From positions 1,426,001-1,490,000 of the forward strand of contig VUYT01000001.1 of the NCBI GenBank assembly GCA_008802785.1: a stretch of 64,000 bases of DNA, written 5' to 3'. Below the pieces are notes generated by a model, which had not been told where the DNA came from, searched no databases, and was given only the letters and a program-made list of their open reading frames with translations. Each line of letters opens with the position of its first letter. Positions within the stretch are counted from its first letter, which is position 1. The position numbers and the translations under genes are program-made. The DNA is from Symmetrospora coprosmae. Lineage: Eukaryota; Basidiomycota; Cystobasidiomycetes; Symmetrosporaceae. This document shows, piece by piece, positions 1-12,026 of the stretch.

Positions 1-2971
1 AGGAACGCCTCGATTTCTGCCTGCGCATCGCCCCAGTCCACGTGCAAGCTCGAATTGCCGCCTTCGCCATCTTCAAGGTCCCCATCCATCATCGCGTCAG
101 GCGGTTCCGGCTCGGGTGAGTCTGGAAATGAGCGCGGCGTGTCTACGCTGCCGTTCCCTGACGCAGCAGATCCACCCTCGCCCGCTTCTAGCGCAAGAGT
201 CCAATCCTTCTCCGGTTGCCGCTGCCATTGTGCGGCAGACTCGAGCAGCCACCGCGGCGTAACGATCTGCACTTCCTTCCGCCGCCGCGCTTGGTTGACC
301 TTCGATGTGCCGGACTTGGCTGCGACAACGTGCGTTGTCCGGTTCTGCAGGACATTTGAGCAAGTTGCGCCGAAAGCTTGTGCCGTCTTCCATATTTCGG
401 ATCTGCAATTCAGGCGAAGTCAGATACGCCTGCATGCGACAGATGCCGGGGCATGCGCTAGCTTACCTCGATGGCTCCTGATCTAAGGGAATGACACCAG
501 AGAATACGATATTGCAGCCTTGCAGCACTTTACGCTTCATGCGAGGGATGATGTCCTGTCCGACAGCCATATCAGTCTAGTTTCCACTGCATGGCCAGCA
601 TACAGCACTCACCGCCACGTCATTCCCAAGAACCGATTTTGACCCAGTGCTCTCGTAAAACTCGCGGTGAATATCCTGAAGCACGGCGAGCACCCTCTCC
701 AGCTCCGTGTCATTGTCGACAAGCACAGCCCATTCTTTCGGGTCATACGTCGACAAAATCTCCTCTTCAATGGCTTCGTCCTCAGTCATCTGATGAGGCG
801 CCTTGGTGCTGCCTTCGCCCTTCTCTGGCTGATCGATGACTATATCGACCGGGGTATCGCTGTCACTTTCGGCGGGAACATCTGACGGCCGGGAGGCATC
901 GGAGGGTGCTAGTGGCGGTGTCGTACTTCTTTGTGCAGAGGGTGATGCCGCAGTCTCCGGGGCTGTCGCTGGAGCTGGCTGTGGAGCCGCCGCGGGCGTG
1001 TCCTTCTTCTCCGCTGCATCTTCCTCCTCCTCCTCGTCGCTATCATCCTCTTCATCCGATTCATCGTCATCGTCCGTCTGCATCTTCGAAACGAACCGAG
1101 ACGAGCCGATGCCATTGGCTGCGGGCGGTGGGGGCTCGCTGGAAGCCGCTGGCTTGGCTTGCGCTTGCGCCTGCGCTTTCGGTTTCGGCGGACTGGGCAA
1201 TTGCTGATTCGGCGGCGTAGGCAGGTTAACCGGCTCTTCCGCCATTGCCAGCGCAACGGGTGACGCTCCTCCAGGCGTGTTAGCCTTCGTGGGCGTGTTG
1301 CCCAGCCCGCTCGGGGTGGACGGCGCCTCCGACGCAGCCTCGCTGGGTGCGGGCGTGCTTGAGCCTGACTTTGCGGCCTTCTCCTTCTCGACAGCCTCGT
1401 GGATCATTGCGCTCTTCTTGGCTTCCTGCAGGTGCGCGAGCGGCTTCTCTGCGATCTGCTGGTCGAGGTTCTCGTTCTGCGCAGTGATGGCGAGCGCCGT
1501 CTCTTGCTGCTCGGATGGCGAGGCTGACGTGGCTGGAGAAGAGGTTGCGGTGGAGCCTGTCGTACTTGACGAAGATGACGAGGCTGCTTCGGGAATGGCC
1601 GACATGATCTTGGGCAGGAAAGCGGCGTTGATGTCTCCGATCCCGACAAAGAACTCGACTGCAGTGAGGTGAGACATGTGTCAGGCGCGTCTAGCTGCTT
1701 CTATGGGACATGGCAGGACTCACATGGCACCACCTTGACGAGGTTCGGCGACCAGTCCCAGACATCTCCACGGTCATCGATGACGACGACCATGGACTGA
1801 TCCACTGGGAAGAGCCTCTGCAAGCTCTTGTGGCTCATCGAGCCGCTCTCGTCCCTGCTCAGAATGCGATTCGCGAAGATCTTGCCGTCCGGGTCGATGA
1901 TCCTGCATACATTCTCCGCGTACTGCCGCGTGCCCATCGTATAGACGTGCATTTCATACAGCCTGCTGAGCTCCTTCATGAATCTCTCCAGCTCCGGCCG
2001 CGGCTTGACATAGTACCAGCACCCGTCCTCCTTCCCCGTGATTTCGTTCAGGAGCTTGAACCGCTGCACGTTGTACAGGGCATCGTGGTTCGGGTCCTTT
2101 GGGTCGCTCATCCAGTCGCCGATGGTCGGATCTACTGTAGCTTGAATGATGGTCTGGTCCAGGTCGACAATGAGCGAGAGCTTCTTCTCCTTGCGCAGAC
2201 GGGTGGATGTCTGCCGCTCCAGCCGGCTGGCCTCTTCCATCGACACTGTCAGATTGGAATTGTCGTGCGACATCGAGATGGTCGCGCGTGACGTCTCGCT
2301 GAAGCCAGAGTAGTCGACGCTGTTGCAAATGCACGGGGATCAGCTCGTTGTGAGCAGCGGACATGCTGCCTTCAAGAGCCGACCCACCCAGTCAGGTCCT
2401 TCCCGCATACGGCGCATAGGCCGCCTAGTTGTACAGGATGCTTGCATGGTTCCTGGATCTTGAGTATTGGCTGGCTGGAATAGGTGAGGCGGAGTTTCAG
2501 CTGTCTTGACTCGCGTCCACACGCTCCGCAGCTCATGCACGACAATACTCACTCAGGGTTGGTGAGGACAGCTCCATCCTGCACGCACCACTCTACGACT
2601 GACCCTTCTATGGGCGACTCGTACGTGTAGATGTGCCTCTGGCTGTCGAGCAGCTCCTCCTCTACGTTGCCCCCAAAGTACGGAGACGGCCCAGCGTCAT
2701 CTCCCCTCGCCGTCGTCTCCCTGCCCTTTCCCTTTCCCTGGCCTTTGCTGCTGCTGTCTGCAGGAGCACCATTGCCGTAGCTCTCGCTCTTCACTGTGCT
2801 GTTGTGCGCGCCAATGTCGACCTGCGCCTCGTAGCTGAACAGCGGGCATAGCCGCTGTGCGTAGTTGGCGCTGCTGGTCGACGTGCTCCTCGGGTCGGCG
2901 GGGACGAGGCGCTGGAGGATCTTTACGGGATAGCGCGAGTAGTGGATGTGCACGGGAGTAGCGTCGCTCAT
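1..2971 (-). CDS. FCP1: RNA polymerase II CTD phosphatase FCP1 (3' end outside window)
   Basis: FCP1 removes phosphate from the heptad repeats of the RNA polymerase II large-subunit tail, recycling the enzyme in the nucleus. The start at 2971 opens a lipoyl/biotinyl-like N-terminal segment. A cysteine pair (CAVCGKDLTG) follows, then the segment DYSGFSETSRATISMSHDN. The FCP-homology phosphatase core has the catalytic DLDQT motif and continues to VVVIDDRGDVW and EFFVGIGDINAAFLPK. A long acidic, Ser/Pro-rich linker comes next. The last visible exon encodes a BRCT domain (RKVLQGCNIVFSGVIPL ... HVVAAK ... IVTPRWLLES), as expected for FCP1. In-phase exons are 2971-2553, 2474-2388, 2319-1724, 1658-613, 555-467 and 402 to beyond position 1, all with GT-AG borders. 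The C-terminus is missing because of the window edge, not damage. Identification is very secure. Confidence 0.95.
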
Positions 2972-3799
2972 GCTGATCTCGTAGATGGTGTGAGCTTCAT
3001 GTGCAGATGCCCTGTATTGTGTGATGTGTCGAGAGCGCAAAGGTGGAGATGCTGCAGGACGAAGGCGGTCAGCTCGAAGAGGCAAGCCAGACAGGGGCAA
3101 GCAACCACAGAGCGGACGCAAGGTTGCCTTTCAAGCGAATCAGCAAATGATGAGAGCAATTCAACGGCAATACTGTACATGATGTCAAGGCCTGCTAGCT
3201 CCATGCACGGATGGCCCCTGCCATAACCGCTGTGGCCGTCAGGATGCCCGACGCGCGGGATGAGCCATGGAGAGAGAAGCGCCCTGAGAGCATAACTGCG
3301 AGCAGGACACGAGAAATCCACAATCAGCAGAAGTGCCGAGCGCTATGCCTGTCACCTCTCTGCACTCTGTCCAACACAGTCCTCTCGGCTGCAGGCGGCA
3401 CCGAGCATCCAAGGAACCAGCTGTCCAGAACTGTCTGATGCCTCCCCTTCAATCGATAAACAGCTGCCCTTCAGCGGCACCAAGCCGACGCGGCGATGCT
3501 GCTATACACTATGAACCGCCACGACTTCCGCTCCTCGCTGCAACCCGTACCATGTCAGTCAAAGGCAGTGACGATCAGCTCAGGTCGCGATTCGGGACAT
3601 CCTGCTCTCTTCAGTATAAAGTGTTCGTCCGGATTGAGCTTGCTCTCTCCTTTGCTTTCACCACCTCTCCTCATCCCTCTCCTCATCTTCATCTACCTGT
3701 ATCCCCACCCCCTCCGTACGCAGTCCCAGTCAAGCCCTCTTCAGATTGGCAAACGTAGCGACTCGCTCATCTCAGAACCGTACTCACCGGTACACCGAC
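2972..3799. other. Divergent intergenic region between FCP1 and the Ser-rich gene
   Basis: About 830 bases without a supported gene. A TATAAA lies at 3616-3621 on the plus strand, followed by a long C/T-rich stretch (about 3630-3720), typical of fungal promoters. Open frames here are short and lack domain signals. Confidence 0.4.
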
Positions 3800-6509
3800 A
3801 TGTCGAACGGACGCCGTTCCACGGATTCGCCAACGCGCCCCACCCGGACGCAGGACATACCGAAGATCACCCGCTGGGTCAAGCAACCAGGTGCGTTTCG
3901 CTCAACTTGCAGCAATCACGGAAGGAATCGCCGCCTTGCAAGCTGCTCACTCTTTTAGATGCGCCTACGCTTCACTCCGCCTCACCCCGCCTGCAAACTT
4001 GGATCTGTAGCACCTATGCACAGGCGTAGCCAGGACGGCTACTTGTCCAACAGGTCTAGCTTGGATTCCGAAGCATCGGGTATCTCGGGCGCTAGCGAGG
4101 TCAGCGTGATTAGAGCTCGCAATCTCTACGCAGATGTGCTGATGCCCATTTCTACGCTTTCTAGTATATGGATGCGCAACAGGTTCTTCCCCAACCGCGT
4201 CCAGGATCTGCCAAGAGCACTTCGAGGACCAGCCCACCGGTCAACGTGCACATGCAGCCCACCTATGAAATGACTCCGGGAACACCCAGGAGTAAGTCGA
4301 ATTTCTTTTCGCAGGCCGCTGTCCGCTGATCGACCGCGACATCTTGCGCACCCCCTTTGGCGCCCCTGCCTGTCCGTCATAAAGAGCGAAGTCCTTCACC
4401 CCTTGCCGGAAGGGAGCACCCGCCCTCAAGCAGCGCTTCCAGGTCTAGTTCCTCCAGCGGCGGTTTAGTATATCGCACCGATCCCTTCAGTTCGAACTCA
4501 CAGATCGATTTGGTCAGTGCTACGTTAAACAGTGACGTCTCAGACTGATGTGCTGATTCTCAATAGCCAATGCTCCCTGGATCGGGCTGTGCAGGTCTCT
4601 GGACGCCCTAGATCCCCTCCTCGTGGAGTTCGAGCACACTCGCCCGGTGCTTCGCATACTGGTGCATCCAGATCGCCCGCGACCAGCCGTTCTTCCAGCA
4701 TCAATACCGGATCCGCGGCGCCTGCTGCTCCCCCCAGCTTCTGGAGAGTGGCAGCAAACTACGTCACCACGTCTCGATGCTGGCCCAGTGCGCGAAAGGC
4801 CCACCGTGGACGTACTACTGCTGGGACTGGGTATGAGCTCAGTCGTAATCCGCGAACGGGCGGCAACTCGCACATCACGGGTCTTCGCAGATGAACCCTC
4901 ACTGGCCTGCAGTCCTTACATGCGGACATCTCTCATGTTAGGACCGATGCGCAGAGAGGTTCACTCCTTTCCGATACTGACATAGGTCACCGCTCGCAGC
5001 TCATATATTCAGAACTCATTCCGTTGTCTCCATCCTCTTCCCTCTACAATTGCGCCTGACACTTTATAAAGCGCGAGGATCTAGCGCAACTGACAATCTG
5101 TACAACTCCTTCGTTCCGGCGCAGGCGAGGTCCAAGTCAATGCTGCCAATCCTGAAACCAGAAGCACCAGGTCGTCATGAAAGGGCAAGCCGTGTGCAGC
5201 TTGCCCAGCTCATCTGCTTCCGCTCATCACGCTATTAACAACATGAAGAGACATCCTCCATCGTGCAGCGTACATAGCATTCTGAGCAGCTATCAGCTGC
5301 AGCTTTGATTCGGCATTGCGCTTCTGCACAATCCACCTCACACGGGGCAAGCCGACCTGCAAGCGGTGACGAGCACAGGCGGAGCTGTACCGCCACCTTT
5401 GTCCGCGACTGACCCTGCCCTCCCGCCTGCTGCTCCTCTTCTCTGCTCCACTAACAAGCGTTCATAGCCTAGACACCTCCATCGTCGAAAGCTCTTCTAC
5501 CTTACAACAATCCGACCTAACTAGCTCTCGACAAGTACTCGCAAAGAATACATCCAGATCATATCAGCCATACTCGCTCTGACAGTCGCCAATATCTGCA
5601 CACGCGGTCACGGCTGACGCACAGAATAATTCGGGTGCGCTCGCATGCGAGCGCCCACCTGTCCCGGCTGCAGCCTGCTGACGACTGTATATGCGTCGCT
5701 ACATCATGCCGGCCCCTTCAATCACTGCAGTGCCTGCCGACAGCGGCCCGCGCGGTCGTAGCAGAAGGCCCAGTCCCGCCTCGATCCGGTCCGACAATAG
5801 TCAGGTGAGCTAAAACCGAATGCCTTCCTCCTCGACGCCTATTTATACTGGTGCCACAGTATACGCTAGCCCCGGCAACCCCCCACGAACGTCAACAAAG
5901 ATTTGGATCTCCTCGTGCGGTTTCTCTGGACAGCGCCTCGAGGAGTCGCTCTTCCAGTAGGTGCTTTCGTTGAGGCTGATGTTCGTATGCTGACGAGCAT
6001 CTCTGTGCATTGCGGTTGACTGCCCATGCTATCATTTGCACCGCAGAGCGATCAGAATCTCGAGGCTCAGACACGAGGAGCTTCTACTCGACCAGCAGCT
6101 CGAGATCTGGCTATAATCTCCTTGCAGATGCCGGCCTGCTCTACCCTCAACCTCGCGAAACACCTATCGCGCAGATAGCGAGCATGCGCTTGAACCAGGT
6201 CAGCGGACGACTCGAGGCGACCCGCAAGCGATGCTGATATCTGCTGGGATTGCGCAAGTACAGAGTCGTCAGCAACTCTCGCCAGGCAGGATGGGATCAT
6301 CCTCCCCTGCCGGTCTAGACTATAGCGCCCTAGCGCAGCCGTCGAGTTCATCTCCCCAGTTTCGACGCGGCGCTGAAGCGAACGCCAGCACTTCGGCCAA
6401 GCTACGGACTAAACCGTCTGCAAGTCATCTGGCGCGGACATCCGAAATGGAGCTTATTGCGATGACGTCACATCGTAGCTCCCGCTCTTCGAGTCTCAGC
6501 GGGAAATAG
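3800..6509 (+). CDS. Ser/Arg/Pro-rich hypothetical protein, exon structure unresolved
   Basis: I do not recognise this protein. A likely first exon (3800-3890) begins MSNGRRSTDSPTRPTRTQD and ends at a GTGCGT donor. Further coding-like pieces on the same strand are Ser-, Arg- and Pro-rich: around 4020-4110 (SQDGYLSNRSSLDSEASG), 4165-4290, 4370-4512, 4600-4740, 5700-5800, 6050-6235 and 6240-6509, the last ending in SSSLSGK and a stop. Composition and periodic donor/acceptor signals suggest one intrinsically disordered, many-exon gene. I could not join all pieces in phase: the 3960-4110 and 4300-4400 junctions fail with simple GT-AG choices. It may be one gene, two genes or partly decayed. Borders are approximate. 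Confidence 0.35.
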
Positions 6510-6605
6510 TTGTGCTTATGCTACCGCAAATATCGGTGCGCGAGCGTTCGTGCCAGGTGCGGAGCTGAGCCAAGTATTCGCATGCAATTCGACTCTCCAC
6601 ACATC

Positions 6606-8222
6606 TCACTCGTCTCCTCCCCTCTGTAATCCAGCCTTGCCCCTGCCCTTGATGACATCTCCCAAGTTCTGGTCTCCCATCTTCTTGTACTCGTCGAGCA
6701 AGAAGCCCGGCCCGCTTCTGCCAGTCCCCTTCCCACTCTTTGCATCGGCAACCCGCTTGCGCTCCGCCTCTTCGCGCTCAAGGAGGACCGCATCCTCTGC
6801 TTCAATTTTGGAGATGCGCTCCGCCCGTGTAGTAGCGATGTCCTTAGCGCTGGACTGCATCTCCGCCAGTCGCGCTGCGGCAGCCTCTCGTGCTTTCTGG
6901 CGTGCTTCCTCGGACAGACCCTGCGATTGCTGAGCGGGGCGCGAGTGGCCGTTCTGAGGACGCCCACCGTTGCTGTATCCGTTGCTTCGGCCGCTGTCAT
7001 GCTGTCGGCGGTCGTCGTTGTACCGCGATCGATCATCTCTGCGGGGAGGCGAGAACGGCCGTCTGTCGTCGTCACGTCTGCTTGACGGGTAAGATGGCTT
7101 GCTGTCCATCTCGTCATCGCGTCGACGAGGTGGAGGCGAGCGGGATCGTGTGTCGCGGCGCTCACGACGGGACGGTCCGGGAGACGGCGACCTGAAGTGG
7201 CTGTCCCTCCTGCGCGAGCGACGGTCCCGGTCATCAGGCGAGTCGTCTCTATATCGGCGGTCGCGGTCTGACCGCCTCCGATCGTCGTCCCCGGACCGGT
7301 CCGGCGAGTCACTATCGCTGCGCCGCCGTCTTCGATCGCGACGCTCATCCTCGCTGTCATCGTCCGAATGGTCGCGCATGTCGCCGCCCTCCCTGCGCGC
7401 TGCCCGCCTAGCACGCCTCTCCTCCTTCTCCTGCCTGCGCTCCTCCTTCCTGCGCCGCTTGTCCGCCTTCTCCTGCTCCTTCTCCCGCTTGCGCTTCTCT
7501 GCCGGGTCGACCGGGACCATATTGGCTCCTGATCCCGAGGGTCCGCTGCCGCCCTTGATCTTATTGTCGCGCATGTATTTGCGCCGAGCAGCCTCGTACG
7601 CAGCCTGCTCCTGCTGCTTGATGGCGAGCAAGGGGTCCTCTCGAACCTTTGCCGCCAGATCACGGGCATTGTTGGCCGTCTGCCCGAGAGCCTGGAACCC
7701 CGCTGTCCCGCTCTTGCCCGCTTGCGCCTGCTGCGCCTGCATCTGCGCGAGCTTCTTCTCATCCTGCTCCTTGAAGAGCTTGTCGACCGTCTTGTGGCCG
7801 AGGAGGTACTGCTCAAGCTCCTCCCCGCTTGGCCCGCTGCCGGTTGACGGGGCAGCATACAGCCAGTCCACCTTCTCCTGCACCTTCTTGCCGCCCTGCG
7901 CCGCCTGCAGCTTCTGCAGCTCCTGGATCTGTCGCTCCTCGGCACGCTCCTTCTGCAGTTGAGCCAGCTTCTTGCGCTCTTCGAGTGCTTTCTTCTCCTG
8001 GTCGTACACCCGAGACTGATTCTTCATCAGCAGCGGGTGCCTGCGAGTAGCGGAACAGCATGGTCAGCTCGACTCCCGTGGAGCTTGCAATGGAATGCAC
8101 TGCTCACCATGACTTCTTCAGGTTGAGATCGCCTGTGGACCGGATGGCAGTCTGGAATCAGCTGGATGCTCGGCTGGCGGGTCCCTTTGGACAGCAGCAA
8201 CAGCCGACTCACCTCCTCCCAT
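6606..8222 (-). CDS. CWC25: Pre-mRNA-splicing factor CWC25
   Basis: CWC25 joins the spliceosome just before the first catalytic step of splicing. The N-terminus reads MGGGDLNLKKSWHPLLMKNQ, the hallmark of the Cir/CWC25 N-terminal domain, followed by RVYDQEKKALEERKK and VDWLYAAP. A long Arg/Ser/Asp-rich tail (roughly residues 190-400) matches the RS-like C-terminal half of the family. It is encoded by a 10-nt first exon (8222-8213), a 25-nt second exon (8132-8108) and a long third exon (8040-6606). Phases agree and give 489 residues. The tiny exons are needed to recover the conserved N-terminus, which is why this start was chosen. It is tail-to-tail with the Ser-rich gene and divergent from the aminotransferase, 197 bp away. 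Confidence 0.93.
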
Positions 8223-8419
8223 GATGGCAAGCTGCGATGGCTATGGGACGGTGTGGATGGTGTCGACGGTACTTCTGCTAGCTGTGCTGTCCTTGCTGAA
8301 ACAAGGATGATGATGCTGAGCGGAGGCCAACCCGTCCAGGCCAGCAGGCCGTTCCGCTCGGGCTGAGCGCGTCTCACTCTCGCCACCATCAGCTGGCCAC
8401 CGACAACGGCGACGACAAG

Positions 8420-10284
8420 ATGACCCAACACGACAGCTTCCCTGAAGAGATGCACAACCCAGCTCCTGAGCTGTCAAGACGAGCTCGGGAAGCCAAGAAG
8501 AATGAAGCTCCAGGGATGGATCAGATCTTCTCCAAGGTCTTCGGTGATGTGCGTGCCCGGAGCATGCTGAACCGTCACAGTGGGGCATGGATGGAGCTCC
8601 GAGGCTGATGGCAGCTCGCTCGCATGACAGCAATACGCTCCAGAGACGCCTGATGGTCTGCTCAATCTCGGCGTCGCAGAGAATGTGAGGCCTTCCTGCT
8701 GCTCAGGCTCTCAAACGTCACCCGGGCTTGCTGACTGTACCTGCCCACCGACAGTCGCTCATGGCCGACTGGCTCCTCGAGCTCTACCGCAAGCTGGACC
8801 TCACCCTGACAGATCTCACATACGGCAATGCACTCGCCGGCTCGCAGCGGCTCTTCAAGGCTCTGTCCAACCTCTTCGACACCCACTTCCACGCGCTTAA
8901 GAAGGTCACGAGCAAGCACATGGTCTGCGGAGTCGGCGTGTCGGCTGTCCTCGACCAGCTGTGCGACAAGATTGCCGATGCTGGAGATGGGATCCTCATC
9001 GCGACGCCTTACTACAGTGGGTCGCTCCCTGACCATCCGGATGGTATTGACCGACACTGACAGGAAGTGATCTGCGTCTGCCCCGCTTACAACAGATGGC
9101 TTCGACAACGATCTCGGAGCGCGGTCACTCGTCAAACCAGTAGCAGTCAACTTCCCTGCGGCCGTCGAGCCATCCAGCCCAAAGACGCTGGAGTACTTCG
9201 AGGCCAAGATCAACGAGCTTAAGCGGACAGGCGAGACGCCAATCAAGGCAATGATCCTATGCAACCCAAACAACCCGCTCGGCTTCATCTATCCACGAGA
9301 GACTATCCTCGCGTATTGTCGCTTTGCCGAGAAGCACAATATTCACCTGTTGGTCATATGCACCTGATCCTGGCCGGGCACCTGCTGAACCTCCTTGGAC
9401 TCGCAGGATAGTCGACGAGATCTACGCTCTGTCCCTGTACAAGAATCGCAGTAAGTGAGTCTGCTCGCGCGCACCATGCCGTTTGGGCTGACTTCAGTAT
9501 CAGACTTCTCCACGCCTGCCGAGTTCACGTCCGTCCTTTCGATGGACATCGAGAAAGAGGCCCGATGCAACCCAGCGCGAGTGCATGTGCTATACGGGTT
9601 AGCATAGTCCCTCAGGCTCCCCAGCTCTTGCGTTTGACTCATACTTCTACCTCGGTCGCACAGCATGTCCAAGGACTTCGGCTCGAACGGTCTGCGTGTG
9701 GGCGTCCTCGTCTCGCAGCACAACCCGGACCTCATCAAATCGTTCGGCGTCAGCGCCATCCTGATGAAGGTCTCGTCACCAGCTGTTAGTCTTCCCATGT
9801 CGCCTCTACTGGCACAGCTTCTGACTGTCTTCCGTTACAGGACGTGCTGTGGACATCGATCATCGGCGACCAGAAGGTGCTCGGCCCATACCTCGAAGAA
9901 GCGCAGACCCGCGCAGGCGACACCCTAGCCTTCACCTTCGACTGGCTCGAGAAGCTCAATATCGGCCACTCGAACCCAGTCGCGGGCCACTTCATCTGGT
10001 GCGATGTGCGGGCCTACCTGCCCAAGTTCGACAAGCACGGCAAGAAGATCGACGACCCGGCCAAGCAGGAGTTTGAGCTGTTCATGCGCTTGCTCAATGA
10101 TGGCAATGTCTATGTCGCCCCTGGTGCCTTCTACCACAGCCAGATTCCTGGCTTCTTCCGCTTGACGTTCACCGTCAGGCGAGAATACCTCAAGGTCGGC
10201 TTTGGGCGGGTCGAAAAGATCTTCAAGCAGGTGCAGAAGGAGAACGCGGACTTGGAGAGCAAGATGAAGTCTTTGCAGCTGTAG
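8420..10284 (+). CDS. PLP-dependent class I/II aminotransferase, ACC-synthase-like
   Basis: A fold-type I pyridoxal-phosphate enzyme, probably cytosolic, whose fungal relatives are annotated as 1-aminocyclopropane-1-carboxylate synthase-like aminotransferases; the substrate cannot be read from sequence. Exon 1 (8420-8548), exon 2 (8631-8684), exon 3 (8755-9016) and exon 4 (from 9096) join in phase. Visible motifs are LLNLGVAEN, YGNALAGSQRLF, the cofactor-binding ATPYY segment, CNPNNPLG, VDEIYALSLYKN, and SKDFGSNGLRVGV containing the Schiff-base lysine. The C-terminal part has HFIWCDVRAYLP and the carboxylate-binding arginine in FFRLTFT. The last exon starts near 9841. True plant-type ACC synthases and kynurenine-type aminotransferases share these motifs, so the family is certain but the reaction is not. 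It converges on the mitochondrial carrier, with stops 67 bp apart. Confidence 0.88.
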
Positions 10285-10351
10285 CCTTAGACCGTCTGCG
10301 TAGCAGAAATCTGTATCATCGCATCTAGTTCCATCCATCTAGCGCTACAGT

Positions 10352-11583
10352 CTAATTCGTTGAGACGCTCTCCTTCGCCGCATTAGCCTTCCGCTGCGCC
10401 TGCCAGGCCGAACCATACCGCTTGAGCGTCTCATACGTCGTCATACCTATCGCGTTCGCTGGGACCGAGTAGCAGATCTTGACTCCGACGCCGCGCATGA
10501 GGCCCTTCACCCCGCCGGACCGCCACAGCTTGACCGCGATATCCTTGATGGTCGCCCCGCTCTTCGACTGCAGGCCATCGTTCGTGATCTTGCCGCCGCT
10601 CGTCTGCCACCGCGTCTGGATGATATCCACCGGGTTGGTCGCGATGTTCGTCAGGGTGCACGCGAGCGCCGAGCAGCCCGTATACCGGAGTGTCGTGCTC
10701 GACAGAAAGGCATGCGAAGCCGCCTCGCCCTTCTGCCCCTGCGATGCGACGTAGTTGGGCACGAAGCGCTGCTTGAACGACTCGTACAGCAGCCAGTAGA
10801 TGGACACGTACGGCCCGAACTGCGCGAGCGAGAAGAAGTAGCCGCGCCAGACACCGCGATATCCTTCTTCTGCCCAGATCTTGCGGACAAGCACGGGAGC
10901 GGACTTGGTGGACTCTTTGCCGGTTTGTAGCCGTTGCTTCAGCACGTCCATGGGTGTCCTGCCTTTTGACGTCAGTACAGCTGCCTCGCCTGGCAGAACG
11001 AGCTAGCACGGACTCACCATATCGCGCCAGATGCGACTGTTCCGGCGCATGAATGCAGAGAAAGGCGAACGTCAGCTCAGTGACGATTGCAGCAAACCCA
11101 GAAATCACAACGCACGCTCAGCAGCGAGAGCAGCTGACACAATCAGTGGTGCTTGTGCTAGCAAAGTTGGCGGCTTTCCGTCCGCCCTCTCGCTGACGAG
11201 GTAGGGTGCAAAGCCAGATTTACACGCCTCATATGTCGTCAAGTAGAAGCAAGAACCGGGAACGCTGCGATGGCCATCGGATCAGCCAGGCAAAAGCGCC
11301 TTCGGACTGGAGAGCTGACGCACTTGAACGCCAGCGCCACTGGCAGACCCGCATAAAGCTGCGTCCATGGCTTCGGGATGATCTGCCGGATCGAGGGTGT
11401 CCCTTCGTGCGTCTGTATCCGTACTCGTAGCGTGTCAACTGAGGGGAAGCATTAGCGAAGCTTAAGGCGCGAAGGGAACCTGGGTGAATTGGTCAGAAGC
11501 GCACGAGGATGGGTCGTCAAGCGAGAGACGAGCGCGCTTCCGGACGAAGCTAGGATTGTCGTCAAGTCCAGGCCGTAAGACAT
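10352..11583 (-). CDS. Mitochondrial carrier (SLC25) family protein
   Basis: A six-helix inner-membrane transporter. All three repeat signatures are visible: THPLDTLRVRIQTH in repeat 1, TPMDVLKQRLQTG in repeat 2 and TNPVDIIQTRWQTSG in repeat 3. Matrix-helix segments such as LYAGLPVALAF and VWRGYFFSLAQFGPY are also present. Five exons in phase give 322 residues, the usual carrier length: 11583-11505, 11438-11324, 11264-11116, 11036-11018 (19 nt) and 10958-10352. The start MSYGLDLTTILASSGSA places helix 1 directly after a short N-terminus. The transported substrate is not deducible; contact-site residues would have to be compared with characterised carriers. It sits between the aminotransferase and HD1, so it is a flank marker of the mating-type locus. 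Confidence 0.92.
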
Positions 11584-12026
11584 CTCAACAGCTCTTCTAG
11601 TGCTTCAGGCTCTTCTGCGACTTCGGTGGCTAGACGCGTCTGTCGTCATAGCGAAAGATCAGCTTTTCGGCCGTCCGCCGCTCGCCATCGATAGCGCGCT
11701 CGAAAAGCACGACACGGCCAGACGCACGACGAAAGCGGGAGGTCCGAGCAGAGATGGCGGTCCGAGCGACGTCGAGAGTGCTTTGACCTTCGGAAAGCGA
11801 GGTCGTTGCGCTCCGATCGGGGGCTTTTGTGGACGCTCGGGCTCCCTCCGCTGCTTGGTGGCAAAGACGGAACGGCGCAACGGGCAGACTGGATGCAGGA
11901 GACGAGACAGATTGCAGGCAGCAGAGACAACAGCGAGCGAGAGCGCTACATGGACAGAGAAGATGGAAGTCGGACTATGTGCAGCAGCGAAAAGCCAGCG
12001 AGAAGCGCGGCGAGGGAGCGCGAGGC
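11584..12026. other. Intergenic region between carrier start and HD1 stop
   Basis: About 440 bases upstream of the carrier and downstream of HD1, both on the minus strand. It should hold the carrier promoter and HD1 3' UTR. Several frames are open by chance, but none shows a domain or plausible splicing. Confidence 0.4.

Noticed and set aside
6521-7945. A 474-codon minus-strand frame overlapping CWC25
   Set aside because: It is a frame-shifted shadow of the CWC25 exon, almost entirely Arg/Ser, and it lacks the conserved N-terminal motif.
7099-7962. A 287-codon plus-strand open frame across CWC25
   Set aside because: It is the complement of the CWC25 RS-rich tail; codon bias of repeated Arg/Ser/Glu codons opens the opposite frame.
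8420-10284. Ethylene-forming pathway based on the ACC-synthase-like gene
   Set aside because: Family resemblance alone does not show ACC synthase activity, and no ACC oxidase or deaminase gene is nearby.
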